Position numbers and translations under genes: made by a program. A stretch of 64,000 bases of DNA. Source: Helicostylum pulchrum (lineage: Eukaryota; Mucoromycota; Mucoromycetes; Mucorales; Mucoraceae). Below, piece by piece: positions 36,604 through 47,038 of this stretch (within the stretch, counting starts at the first letter, position 1; each line of letters starts with the position of its first letter). Under the pieces are notes generated by a model, which made no database searches, had not been told where the DNA came from, and worked only from the letters and a program-made list of their open reading frames with translations. The stretch lies in NCBI GenBank assembly GCA_025677825.1, contig JAIXMO010000031.1, positions 186,001 through 250,000 of the forward strand. The letters are read 5' to 3'.

Positions 36604-37782
36604 ATGTAATATTATTTTAAATGTATTATTGCTTTTTTTTTTCTTTAGAATAAAGTTTTTCTTTTTTTTTTGGAATTTTTATCAATGCGCGACGGATTAA
36701 TTTAGTAGTACTTGTAACTATTTTTCGTAGTATGTAATAATGAGGAATCAAAAATATGATTCCCCAAAGTATCAAGTATTATCGTGGTAGCAGCGAGGAA
36801 CCAAGAACATTATATCGAATAATATAAAGATATCTTCTTTTAAACAAAAGCGTTAATACTTATCGTATAGTTACTAGTGTTTTTTTCAAAAAAAAAAAGG
36901 GGGGGGGGGAAACATCAACTACTTATTAACTAAAAACCAAAGCAGCAATATGTCGTAACTGAAGAAAAAAAAAACTGACTTTATTTAAAATATTAAAGAT
37001 AATAAGAGATGCATTAGCCACTTTAAAAAATGTGTTTCCAGAACTAACTACAAGGAGGTTCATCTCTGTGTAGTTCCATCTTTTTTTATAGTAAAAGATA
37101 ATCTTTTGGCATGTCTGAACTCATAAGGACAGGATACGCCTGAACTCATTGGAACAGTGGCGTCAAAGAAACAAAAACCTAAGTGGGCCGCCGGACAGCC
37201 CGCTCTATTTGATCATAACTAAAATACGAGGAACCCTATCTTATAGCTTCGCCAACCAGACAGAGACCAAAATGCGTTCACGGTCCAAATTGTTTAGGGG
37301 AAACCACTCCCTAAAAGTTATGAAGCACTAGCATCGCCGAGTCATTCCGCCCGAGGCTTCAACTGTTGTCTCAGTAGTTGTTACGCACTACCTTTTGCAC
37401 TAATCGTGGAATAGTAGAAACTGTTGAATAGTCACTGCATCACAAACCTGTGTTGTTGCAGTGATGTTATCCGCTAATGCCCTCTAGTCGAACGTCTCTC
37501 CCCTTGTGACAGTTCACCGCTAGGTCCTTACGTTGAGGTGTGTAAGCTTCCCTAGGTAATCACCCTAATAGGAAGTCCTTTTCGAAGAGATTTATTAGCT
37601 CAAGCCCAAACTGTGTTGGCATATATTCGATTATACGGCAATCATGAATCACCATGTAAAGGGTATAACCTGAAATACTAGCAATAGACAAAAAGAGAAG
37701 AAAAGAAAACAAACAACAGAAAAAAATTTATGGTGTCTACAAGCCATCTTGACTATTTCTCTTACTTGCTGCGCATCATGTT

Positions 37783-37955
37783 TTTTGTTTGTTTACTCTT
37801 GTGAGTGGCATAGAAAGATTTTATGCTTTACATAAAAAAAGCATACTCATCATATGTATTCATCAACTTTATTATTTTTTTTCAAAGGGAGATTTAACTA
37901 GTTTTGTTTCAGTGTAATACAAGTATTCAGAAAGAATTATCTTTTGTTACACTCT
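37783..37955 (+). repeat. dispersed repeat, copy B
   Basis: Same-orientation partner of 4598-4800. A piece following it (about 37938-37985, ACTCTGCAATTGA) also matches 24170-24225, so the family has at least three relics in this window. Confidence 0.55.
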
Positions 37956-38439
37956 GCAATTGACAGTTTTGTTTTCATTTGGCCATGTTCCTGAAACATT
38001 GAGGAAACCGTCTCTCTTTTTCAGAGCACTCCTGAGGGGTTATCCGTTTTTCTTCATGGCTTGAATGTCAAACTGTTCCCTGTTTTTATTTAACTCGACA
38101 TAAAGTGCTCGTAATTGCTTGTCCAGATTTTCGATTTACTTTCGACTGGCATTTTTGTGAGTATCTAGCTTAAGCGACGAAAGATTGAAAAGGGATATAG
38201 TCTAAATCAAATAACATGAACGCACAAATTATTTTTAGTCTTATATAGTATAGCGAGTAGATTTTAAATGTATTGCTATATGGTATAATGACCTCAGGCC
38301 TCAAAAATTATGGTCCTTTCACCACCAAGGTTTAAATAAAAATTATTTTCAAGTGTTTTCACTGAAGTCACTGTGGTTCCTTGAAATACTGAAAGTATTT
38401 TGCAGCGCGAGTCTCAAGCGAACGAGACCTCATTTTATC

Positions 38440-38990
38440 CAATTATATATGGCTTTAAATTCCGTGCTTGACTAAGTTTGTTTTTACCAAAACAACTTTT
38501 GCGTTCTACATCATAAAATAATTGAACACCAACACCACCCTTAACCAAAAGCTCAGAAATTTTTTGACGTTATTCATCAGAATCGGCGTTGGTAATATGA
38601 CGCTTTCCGACCACTAAACCTTCACTTCCTACCATAGGTAGTACACTTTCCAAGATTGTTTTGAGACGTACCAATGTATGAAATAATAGAAAACATGGGT
38701 TTATTGGGAAATCTGTCCGTATTAGATTCTGCGGCGCCAAGACCGTTTTGAATTTAAACAATGGTAGTGTTTTTAGATCCATCAGGAGCAATGATATCTT
38801 CACGGTTATAAATCCCCGGAAGTGCTCTAAGAATAATAAAGACATAATCATAAGGTTTGGGGCTAACACATTCGATATTATAAGGATATGTTCGATATAA
38901 GGGCGTATTTCTTCCAGATTTCGCCCACCATTAAATAGAACCACTACCGTATTATAGTGTATGGCGGTAAAGTAATTGCTCTATTTAGCA
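38440..38990 (-). pseudogene. ketopantoate reductase (ApbA/PanE family) pseudogene
   Basis: On the minus strand one frame reads PKPYDYVFIILRALPGIYN, then EDIIAPDGSKNTTIV, a stop, IQNGLGAAESNTDRFPNKP and FSIISYIGTSQNNLGK. This is the order of the family core, where a conserved segment close to TTIVLIQNGLG is followed by FPNNP and a Gly-rich strand. After further stops, KISELLVKGGVGVQLFYDVE follows, which matches the downstream family segment. At least four in-frame stops break it. The N-terminal NADP-binding glycine motif is not found. Intact members reduce 2-dehydropantoate to pantoate for CoA synthesis or are related oxidoreductases. An overlapping 124-codon frame (38570-38944) is a shadow in the wrong frame. 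Confidence 0.7.
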
Positions 38991-39465
38991 GCGTTTATCT
39001 ACTCTTATATCGAACGCTGAGGGGAATTAAAGCGTTTAAATGTATATGATTCACACGGCCATAACTTATTTAACAAATACCAGTATCACTACTGAGGATC
39101 TCAGTAGATCTCATCCAGTCTCACTAACTACGGGAATAAGAAGATTTACCAATTACTTAAATACATTTAGTATTCTGTTAAAACTGCATAATATTCTGGT
39201 TTCGGATCTCACAAGGTGAGATTGGCTTTGAGTAAATAGTTCAATACGAAATAAAAAAGCGTCGCACCTGTGCGAAAAAAAAAATATATTCTCCTGGACT
39301 ATTACGCACGTCCAATTATTTTAAATGAAAAAAATAATGATACAAATAATATAAAAGGCGCCTGCTTTGGTTCATATTTTCCTACATCAAATAATAAATC
39401 ACCAAGAATTAATCAACACCCTAATTAATCGTAAATTAGCAGCAGCTTTCTTTTTTCTTCCCGTT

Positions 39466-39468
39466 TTT

Positions 39469-39500
<32 letters not shown>
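39466..39500. repeat. TTTC tetranucleotide microsatellite
   Basis: About eight uninterrupted TTTC units, followed by TTTTC units and a T run to about 39519. Confidence 0.9.
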
Positions 39501-39785
39501 TTCTTTTCTTTTTTTTTTAGTACGAAGCTAGTACGCAGAAAAAAACAGCTACAATTTTTACGTGCAACTCCTGCCTTGCACTAGCTTCCGACATGGAGAT
39601 GTAAAGATCAAAAGAGAGCTAGTTGAAATCTTCTCGAAAGTGAAAGTGAAGGCAGGCCTACTGATAAAAAAACGAAGGACGCAGAAAGAGAAGAGCCTTC
39701 GGAAGCATTTCAACGAGAAATGAAGCGACGTCTTTCTAGACTGTATAGACTCCGGAAAAAGTCATGATGATCTCAAAAATCAATA

Positions 39786-40374
39786 GTGACAGGCGCGGAA
39801 GAAAGAATAGGTGCTCGCGCTGCTGAGATAGAGAACATGTTAAGGAAGGGGAGAAAAACTCAAACGCCCCTGCAACGCTGCTTTGAACTCGTTGAAAGTG
39901 ACTTTGACCGCTTAGTTTCTGATTACCAAAAAGATGTAAAGGGAAAAGGTAAAGAAGTTGAAGTTTTTTTACAAAAAATTGAAGAAATAAATCTTATCGA
40001 AGAAGATGAATACAGTCAGTCAGAACACTCTGCATTGTTTCAAAATAGACGCCCCTACTCTAGTTTTTTCTTTCTGTGATTCTAATTTGGAGCAACCTAT
40101 AGAGACATACGGTTTCGACGGAAATGTAATAGTATCTAGACGCGCAGCTACGGAGTCAAAAGATGCTTTTTTTGGATCTTGTTTTTTTTGGCTTGCGTGC
40201 CTGGTACGCAAGCTATTTTTCTTCAATCTCGCTGAAATAAAAAAATTAACTGCGAGTTACGGTTTGAATTCCCAGCACAACATGTCGCTATTACCTGGAC
40301 CAAAAACAGCGAGAATTACGGGTACTCGTTCTAAAGTAAAAAAAAAAAAAAAAAAAAATGGCTACTCTTCTTGA
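39786..40374 (+). pseudogene. coding-like remnant of unknown family
   Basis: A frame of 97 codons (39786-40079) is charged and helical in character (EERIGARAAEIENMLRKGRK, CFELVESDFDRLVSDYQKDV). It is followed in another frame by a stretch to 40374 with SNLEQPIETYGFDGNVIVSR and LPGPKTARITGTRSK. The switch between frames near 40060 suggests a frameshift in one older gene. An A run of 20 lies at 40338-40357. No domain is recognised; a mobile-element origin is possible. Confidence 0.3.
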
Positions 40375-40747
40375 ATCTAAACATGCTTCTTCAAAGCGAA
40401 AAAAAACCTTGTCACAAAAAGAAAAACAAGATATAGCTATTTGTGAAAACTAAAGAAACCATATAATTGAACGCTATTTTTCTTTAAAAAAACGTAACAC
40501 CAGTAATTGTTAAAATTGATCAATGTTTATGGTAGGGATCGATTTTTGAATTATTGTGTAATGAATGAAGCTTTTTTAATGGTTTTTCCTTCCACTGTTT
40601 AAAAAAACTATTCTACTTTAAAAAAATATTACAAATGCAGATTACAGAAATGGTTTATTTATTATTGTTATTATTTATTAAGCGTAATGTATTACATAGG
40701 GATATTTTGAAGTGTTACATTGCACACACCGTCATAATGTTATAATC

Positions 40748-42018
40748 TTACTGGGAAAGAGTGAGGTAGTTTTGTGCTTGAAGTGGGCCAAATGAAGATG
40801 ATTGACCACCATTGTTCAATACAGCAGAGTTATCAGATTTATGATCAGAAGGTGGTAAAAATATAACTTTTGTTTGTGGAGCCTTTGATAAGTTATTTAA
40901 TGTGTCAAGATATCTGATTTGCATAGCGGAGGGTGTACTCAAAATATCGGCAGCTTCTCTCATTAATTTTGCAGAATCTACTTCGGCCTTTGCAGAAATC
41001 ACCTTTGATTCTCCGGTTCGCTTAGCTTGGGCAGCAGCAGAAAGTGATTCTTGAAGTTCTTTAGAAAAGTTGAAATCTTTAATCAAAATGGATTCGATCT
41101 AATATAACGTTTTATTTAGAATGTATATTATTATATAGTTGGTGTGATTTTTTTTAGTATTACCTTTACACCCCATTCTTCTGCAACGCGACCTGTGATG
41201 TCTTCAACTTCTTGAGCGATAGAATCACGATTTTCAACACATTCTTGTAAAACTCTTCCACCAAGGATATGTCTAAGCGTAGTTTGAGTTCTGCTCGAGA
41301 AAAAAAAATTAGGTTTTTTTACTTTTTAAAATGCAGTATAAAAAGGTATACCTTTCGACTAGTGCTTTTCTAACATCGCTAACACCAAATTGGGCTTGGT
41401 ATGGATCAATAATATTCCAATATAAGACACTATCAATTCGAATTGTAATATTATCTTTTGTCATAACATATTGAGAAGGAATATCAACTACTTGAATTTT
41501 GATATCAACCTTTTTAATTGATTCAGTGATAGGATTGATCTTGACAAGACCTGGATCAACACATTTATAAAACTTTCCAAATCGAGAGATCAAACCAACA
41601 CTTCCTTGTTCGACAGGATAATATGGGTTGGGACAACAAAAGATACATGGGACCTATTTTTTTGTACTGAATTAATATATATATATAATTGCTATATTGA
41701 AAAATGCGAGTACATACTGAACCTAAACCACCCATAAAAGCACCGATACCATTCATCATATTACCGTACCATCCCTACAGACAAAAAGAAATGATTTTTA
41801 GATAAAGATTATTTTATCTTATTTTTGTAAAAAAAAAAACATACGTGTTCAATAGTATTGATATCAAGCTCTAAGGCAAACGAGGGCTGTGTACCACTTG
41901 CAGCGAACTGACCCTTCTTTTGTTTAACTCGGTTGGAAGCCTCGCCACCTGTAGAAGGTGCAGGCTCATTAGAATATCCATGATTATTCAAAGGGGTAAT
42001 GTCATCAACAGAGCTCAT
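40748..42018 (-). CDS. stomatin/podocin-like SPFH (band 7) protein, paralogue 1
   Basis: SPFH proteins are membrane-bound scaffolds that oligomerise and organise membrane domains. Five exons (42018-41845, 41774-41718, 41653-41352, 41290-41164, 41098-40748) give 336 residues. A polar, probably disordered N-terminus is followed by a short hydrophobic hairpin-like segment with a Cys cluster (VPCIFCCPNPYYP near 79), a likely membrane or palmitoyl anchor. Band 7 follows: GSVGLISRFGKFYKCVDPGL, a YVMTKDNITIRIDSVLYW strand, IIDPYQAQFGV, then TQTTLRHILGG and helical SAAAQAKRTGESKVISAKAE, typical of stomatins. It faces paralogue 2 head to head across about 580 bases, and two introns (after GTCGAAAG and before ATCGAATCC) are at matching places in both genes. 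Confidence 0.92.
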
Positions 42019-42600
42019 AATTTATTATTTTTTTTTTTTTTGGCTTTTGAAAAAAAAATATATAGAAAAAGAAAAAGAGAGAAAGAAAAAAAAAAGTTTT
42101 AAGTATTGGTTGATTAAGTTAAATAATGGTGTGAAAAAAAAAATTTGCTTAGAAAAAAAACAAGGTTTTAAAAGTAGTATTGTACTCGGAAACGATGCTT
42201 AGTCTTTCTCATCTGCTAAGCTCACACTATCTTTTTGAGTACAAAGATGCTGTGTAACTGGTTGAGACTGCTGATTGACTATATATCGAGATAAATTTGC
42301 TTTAACAGGTGTATTATGCTTAGCATGGAATGATTCTGTTTCATTGCTTAGCAAAACTAGACCTTCTAAAGATCACATGGAATGCGTTTCGAACCTTAAA
42401 TTTATCTACTGAGCTAGTTTTTTTCGTGTTCAATTTTCTTAGCCCTTTTTTTTTTTGTGGGAGAATTTGATTCATGTTATTTTAAACATTAATATTTATA
42501 AAACACTTTTTTTCTTTTTTTCCTTCTGCCTCTTTTCTCTTTTTTTTTCTTCTTTTTTCCAAACTAAAATTATACTCCACCAATTTTTTTTTAAACAAAT
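42019..42600. promoter_or_regulatory. bidirectional promoter of the SPFH pair with five GCTTAG motifs
   Basis: The sole space between two divergent genes. GCTTAG or its complement occurs at 42147-42152, 42197-42202, 42216-42221 (reverse), 42318-42323 and 42346-42351. The last two are extended to an identical TGCTTAGCA. Pyrimidine-rich leaders flank both starts (42488-42570 for the plus gene; an A-rich block at 42019-42100 for the minus gene). The motif may be a shared factor site; no factor is named. Confidence 0.5.
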
Positions 42601-43727
42601 ATGAGTTACTCCAAAGCAGGTAAAAACAAAATAAATAAAAAATAATACAATCAAAACTTACAAGTTAAAACTACAGATGATATCACAGTTGGCATTGCCG
42701 TTAGAGGAGTCCAAGCATCTTATGCAAGAGAAATTGACATTTCAAAAGATATTCCCCACGTAAATAAACATGAAAACTTTTTTTTTTTTATATTATTTTC
42801 TAATCAAATATATAATAAAAATGTAGGGATTTTATGAGACCATGATGACTTGTATTGGTAATACGATCGGTTTTGCAGGTTCTTTTCCATGTATTGTATG
42901 TTGTCCCAATCCATACAAAAAGGTGACCCAGGGCAAAGTTGGACTTATCGAAAAGTTTGGTAAATTCTACAAGTGTGTTGATCCAGGTCTCGTCAAAGTA
43001 AACCCTGCTACTGAAAACTTAAGAAAGATCGATATTACAATTCAAGTGACAGAAATTCCAAAGCAAGATGTTATTACAAAAGATAATGTCAGCGTAAATT
43101 TAGAGTCTGTTGTATATTGGCATATTATCGATCCTTACCAAGCTGTATATGGTGTAACAAATGTGAATCATGCTATAGTTGAAAGGTATATATACATCAT
43201 CATCATTACTATTAGAGTTTACAACTAAACAATGTTTTATCATCTTTAGAGCAAGTACATCTTTACGTGATGTTTGTGGTGGTCGTTCTGTACAAGATCT
43301 TATTGAAAACAGAGAAGCTATTTCTGAAGAATTACATGAAATTATTGGTCCAATTGCTAAAAGCTGGGGAGTCAAGGTAAAAAAATACTTTTAATAAAAT
43401 GAAACCCCCAGAGTTTATTTTCTGACAACTTTTTTTCTTTAGATTGAATCCACACTTATCAAAGATATTACACTCTCTCAACTTCTTCAAGAATCACTTT
43501 CTTCTGCAGCACAAGCCAAGAGATTAGGTGAATCAAAGGTCATTACATCAAGAGCTGAAGTTGAAGCTGCAAAATTAATGCGTGATGCAGCTGATATTTT
43601 GAATACTCCAGCAGCTATCCAAATTCGTTATTTGGAAACTTTGCAGTCTATGAGTCGAAATAGCACAGGACCTAAAACAATATTTGTTCCTCTTCCTCCA
43701 TCTCAAGTTGATGCCACACCTAAATAA
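42601..43727 (+). CDS. stomatin/podocin-like SPFH (band 7) protein, paralogue 2
   Basis: Five exons (42601-42619, 42665-42759, 42827-43185, 43250-43376, 43443-43727) give 294 residues. After a short N-terminus comes a hydrophobic Cys-bearing segment (FPCIVCCPNPYKK), then the band 7 domain: GKVGLIEKFGKFYKCVDPGL, IPKQDVITKDNVSVNLESVV, IIDPYQAVYGVTNVNHAIVE, STSLRDVCGGRSVQDLI and SSAAQAKRLGESKVITSRAE. It is clearly homologous to paralogue 1 through the domain, while the N-termini differ. The first exon is only 19 bases, so a simple gene finder may choose the internal ATG at 42842 instead. The start at 42601 is supported by correct phase through both first introns. Likely membrane-scaffold role as for paralogue 1. 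Confidence 0.91.
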
Positions 43728-45052
43728 TGGTTATGATAAAATGCTTATAATTAAGATTAATTTTTTTTTACGAAAAAAAAACACCACCCTATTGTCCCCT
43801 CTCCAACACCTTCTTCTACTACTCATAATAACTATTATAATAATTAAAAATAATCTGTCTACGCTTAAAAAATTATTATATTATTACAGCGGAAACTTTA
43901 TTCTTTACATGCAAACGCACTGTTTTATCAGTAACTACGTGTATACTAATAAGCGAAATACAGTTTACAGTTAAATGTTCAATCAGAAAAAAAAAAAGAT
44001 ACAAGTGCAACCAGTCTTTTGATATTTACTTTTTATACAAAAAAAAAAAAAGTTTCGTAACTCAAAAAGGAAAATTAAGGTTATGCTACTGCATAGAAAT
44101 GCATTTTCCCGAGATTTACTAAACACCTTCTTTAAAGAAACCTTTTTTTTTTCTGTAAAGCATATCAAATGGTATTTATACAGAAAAATAACTAGAAAAC
44201 AAACGCGTAAACCTTTTAGTTTTAATTGCACTCCAAAACGCGTACCTTTTTAAAAGCAAAACCCCCTTTTTTTTTGGTTAAAACAAACTGGGCGGAGTCA
44301 AACTGGGGACCCCCAAAAAAATAATATGTTTATCTTAGCATCCATACATAATGTTTGAAAATGAGATGATATCTCAACCATCGTACATGCCCTTTTCTAT
44401 TGGCGAAACAGATTTAATCTCGATGTATCACGAGTTAACTATAAAGATTAATGCCCTAGATTATAAATTAAGCATAGACACCTACAAAAAAAAGAGAGAA
44501 AAAAAGAAACTACAATAGCGCGAAAACTTCACATCTATCTTTTTAACAATTTAGTCAAAGTAAAACAGAGGGAGGAATAGAACTGTAAACATTACGTAAG
44601 CTTATCAATAATGATTGTTAATTCGCCCCAAAAAAAAAAGAAAATGTCGGAACCGGCAATTTATTTCGGGAAAATGCAGTTATAAAAAAAACGTTTAATA
44701 AACCCGGATATTCCATTTTAATCTTTGTAATGACAAATATAAAACAGATTAACCTAATAAAAAAAGCATGCATTTTCTTTAAAAAAGGGGAAGAGGTTAG
44801 TAATAATAAGGCAGAAATGACAAATACATTTTTTTATTCCGTTATTCTAATGGGTGTAAGAAGGTATTATTTTAAAAAAATAAACGAGTTCGCGGGAAAC
44901 ATATTTGAAAGCAGTCATAAAGCAGGCACCGTCGTCGTCGCTTACATCATTTTTAACTCACTATATAATCTTTATTTGCATCAAGTTTTTCTTTTTTTCT
45001 TTTTTCTTTTCTTCTTTACGTTTTTTTTTTTATATAAACAAATATTTTTAAA
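43728..45052. other. intergenic, SPFH-2 3' flank and 6PGD promoter
   Basis: No supported gene. Frames at 43983-44231 (minus) and 44730-45122 (plus) are Lys/Phe/Ile-rich AT noise, and the latter runs across the true 6PGD start. A CT-rich leader and TATATAAA (45031-45038) directly precede the 6PGD ATG. Confidence 0.55.
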
Positions 45053-46743
45053 ATGGTTGAAGCTGTGTAAGTACCCTATTACGCCTTTGTTTATTTGTTT
45101 GCAAGGAAAAAAAGTCAACTAAGACGCGTTTTTATTTTGTTTCTAGTGCTGACATTGGTCTTATTGGTTTGGCTGTTATGGTAAAATAAAAAAAAATAAA
45201 AAAAGATTTTAAAGATAAGAAAAATAAAAATGTGACTAATAAAAAATCTGATTACCAATAATAGGGTCAAAATCTCATCTTAAACATGGATGACCATGGT
45301 TATACCGTCTGTGCCTATAACCGTACTACTTCTAAGGTTGACGACTTTTTAGCTAACGAAGCTAAGGGTACCAAGATTGTTGGTGCTCACTCTGTCGAAG
45401 AACTCTGTTCCAAGTTGATCCGTCCCAGAAAGGTTATGTTGCTCGTAAAGGCCGGTGCCGCTGTCGATGCTTTCATTGATCAATTATTACCCTTCTTGGA
45501 AGAAGGTGATATCATCATTGATGGTGGTAACTCTCATTTCCCCGATTCTATTCGTCGTGCTAAGGATTTAGAAGCCAAGGGTATCCTTTTCGTTGGTTCC
45601 GGTGTCTCTGGTGGTGAAGAAGGTGCTCGTTATGGTCCTTCTATCATGCCCGGTGGTAACCCCAAGGCCTGGCCTCATATTAAGGGTATCTTCCAAGATA
45701 TCACTGCCAAGGCTCCCGATGGTGCACCTTGTTGTGAGTGGGTTGGTGAATCTGGTGCTGGTCACTACGTCAAGATGGTCCACAACGGTATCGGTAAGTT
45801 GATACAGTAAAAAGAGAGAGAGAGAGAGAGTAAGAGATAGAGAGATGCTAATGAGTATACTATAGAATACGGAGATATGCAATTGATTTGTGAAGTCTAT
45901 CAAATCATGAAGGAAGGTCTCGGTATGTCTCATGATGAGATGGCCGCTATCTTTGAAGAATGGAACAATGGAGAATTAGATTCTTTCTTGATTGAAATTA
46001 CTCGTGATATTCTCAAGTATAAGGATACTGATGGTTCTCCTCTTGTTGAAAAGATTCTTGATACTGCTGGTCAAAAGGGTACCGGTAAGTGGACTGGTAT
46101 TGATTCTCTTGATCGTGGTATTCCCGTTACCTTAATTGGTGAAGCTGTTTATGCTCGTTGTCTTTCTTCTTTAAAGGGTGAACGTGTTCGTGCTTCCAAG
46201 ATCTTGACTGGTCCCACTTACAAGTTTGAAGGTGATAAGGCCAAGTTCATTGCTGAACTCGGTAAGGCTCTTTATGCTTCCAAGATTGTCTCTTATGCTC
46301 AAGGTTTCATGTTGATGCGTCAAGCTGGTGCCGATTATAACTGGAACTTGAACTTTGCCGGTATTGCTTTGATGTGGCGTGGAGGTTGTATCATCCGTTC
46401 TGCTTTCCTCGGTAAGATCAAGGATGCTTATACCAACAACCCTGAACTCGAGAACTTGTTGTTCGATCCTTTCTTCCAACAAGCTACCGCTGAAGCTCAA
46501 ACCTCTTGGAGAACTGTTATTGCTCAAGCTGTTCAAATGGGTATCCCCACTCCCGCTCTTTCTACTGCCTTGAACTTCTATGATGGTCTTCGTCATGAAA
46601 TCCTTCCTGCTAACCTTCTCCAAGCTCAACGTGATTACTTTGGTGCTCATACTTATGAACTTTTGGATGCCCCTGGTAAGCATGTTCATACCAACTGGAC
46701 TGGTAAGGGTGGTAACGTTTCTGCCTCTACTTATGATGCTTAA
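45053..46743 (+). CDS. GND1: 6-phosphogluconate dehydrogenase, decarboxylating
   Basis: Third enzyme of the oxidative pentose phosphate pathway in the cytosol: 6-phosphogluconate + NADP to ribulose 5-phosphate + CO2 + NADPH. Four exons (45053-45066, 45147-45180, 45265-45793, 45866-46743) give 484 residues, the normal length. The first exon is just 14 bases and the second 34. The NADP fold begins at GLIGLAVMGQNL (residues 9-20), with NRTTSKVDDF after it. Substrate and catalytic residues lie in GGNSHFPDS, GSGVSGGEEGARYGPSIMPG and HYVKMVHNGIEYGDMQ (Lys186), the last crossing the third intron. The C-terminal helices include GTGKWTGIDSLDRGIPVTLI, WRGGCIIRSAFLG and a HTNWTGKGG tail. Codon use is biased to C-ending codons, suggesting high expression. 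No canonical AATAAA is seen in the short 3' flank. Confidence 0.96.
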
Positions 46744-47038
46744 ATCGACCTTTCTCTGTCCCTTTTCCCTCATAAAACCTCTCTCTTTTTCTGTATTTCT
46801 ACGTTATTCTCGTTTGAAATAATAATTTTATTATTTCACTGCAATGTATAGTAAAAAAACGTATCCTCTTTAAAAAAGAAAAAAATACCCTTTTTCTTTT
46901 TTGTTTTCCAATAAAAATTTCAATTTTAAATTACATTTATGCTCAGAGTTTCTGATTGGACAGTAACTTAATACAAAATAGGGATGTTTTTTACATGATG
47001 ATGACACTCTTTTTCTACTTTTTTTTTTCTTTTTTTAC

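Larger units (their letters stand above)
36604..40747. other. gene-poor relic zone between the CreC-like gene and the SPFH pair
   Basis: AATAAA at 36649-36654 probably ends the CreC-like transcript. The rest has no intact gene. It holds a dispersed repeat copy, a ketopantoate reductase pseudogene, a TTTC microsatellite and a coding-like remnant, listed separately. The stretch 37140-37640 is less AT-rich than its surroundings and includes a 60-codon open frame (37149-37331, Arg/Ser/Lys-rich), but I recognise no product. Confidence 0.55.

Noticed and set aside
37149..37331. Open frame of 60 codons in a less AT-rich patch
   Set aside because: No start context, splice partner or recognised motif; kept only as part of the intergenic description.
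38570..38944. Minus-strand frame of 124 codons as an intact gene
   Set aside because: It is out of frame with the recognisable ketopantoate reductase remnant on the same strand, so it is a chance frame.
44730..45122. Plus-strand frame of 130 codons before 6PGD
   Set aside because: Phe/Lys/Ile-rich, crosses the real 6PGD start and first intron, no domain.
46171..46773. Minus-strand frame of 200 codons
   Set aside because: Antisense shadow of the last 6PGD exon, kept open by its codon bias.
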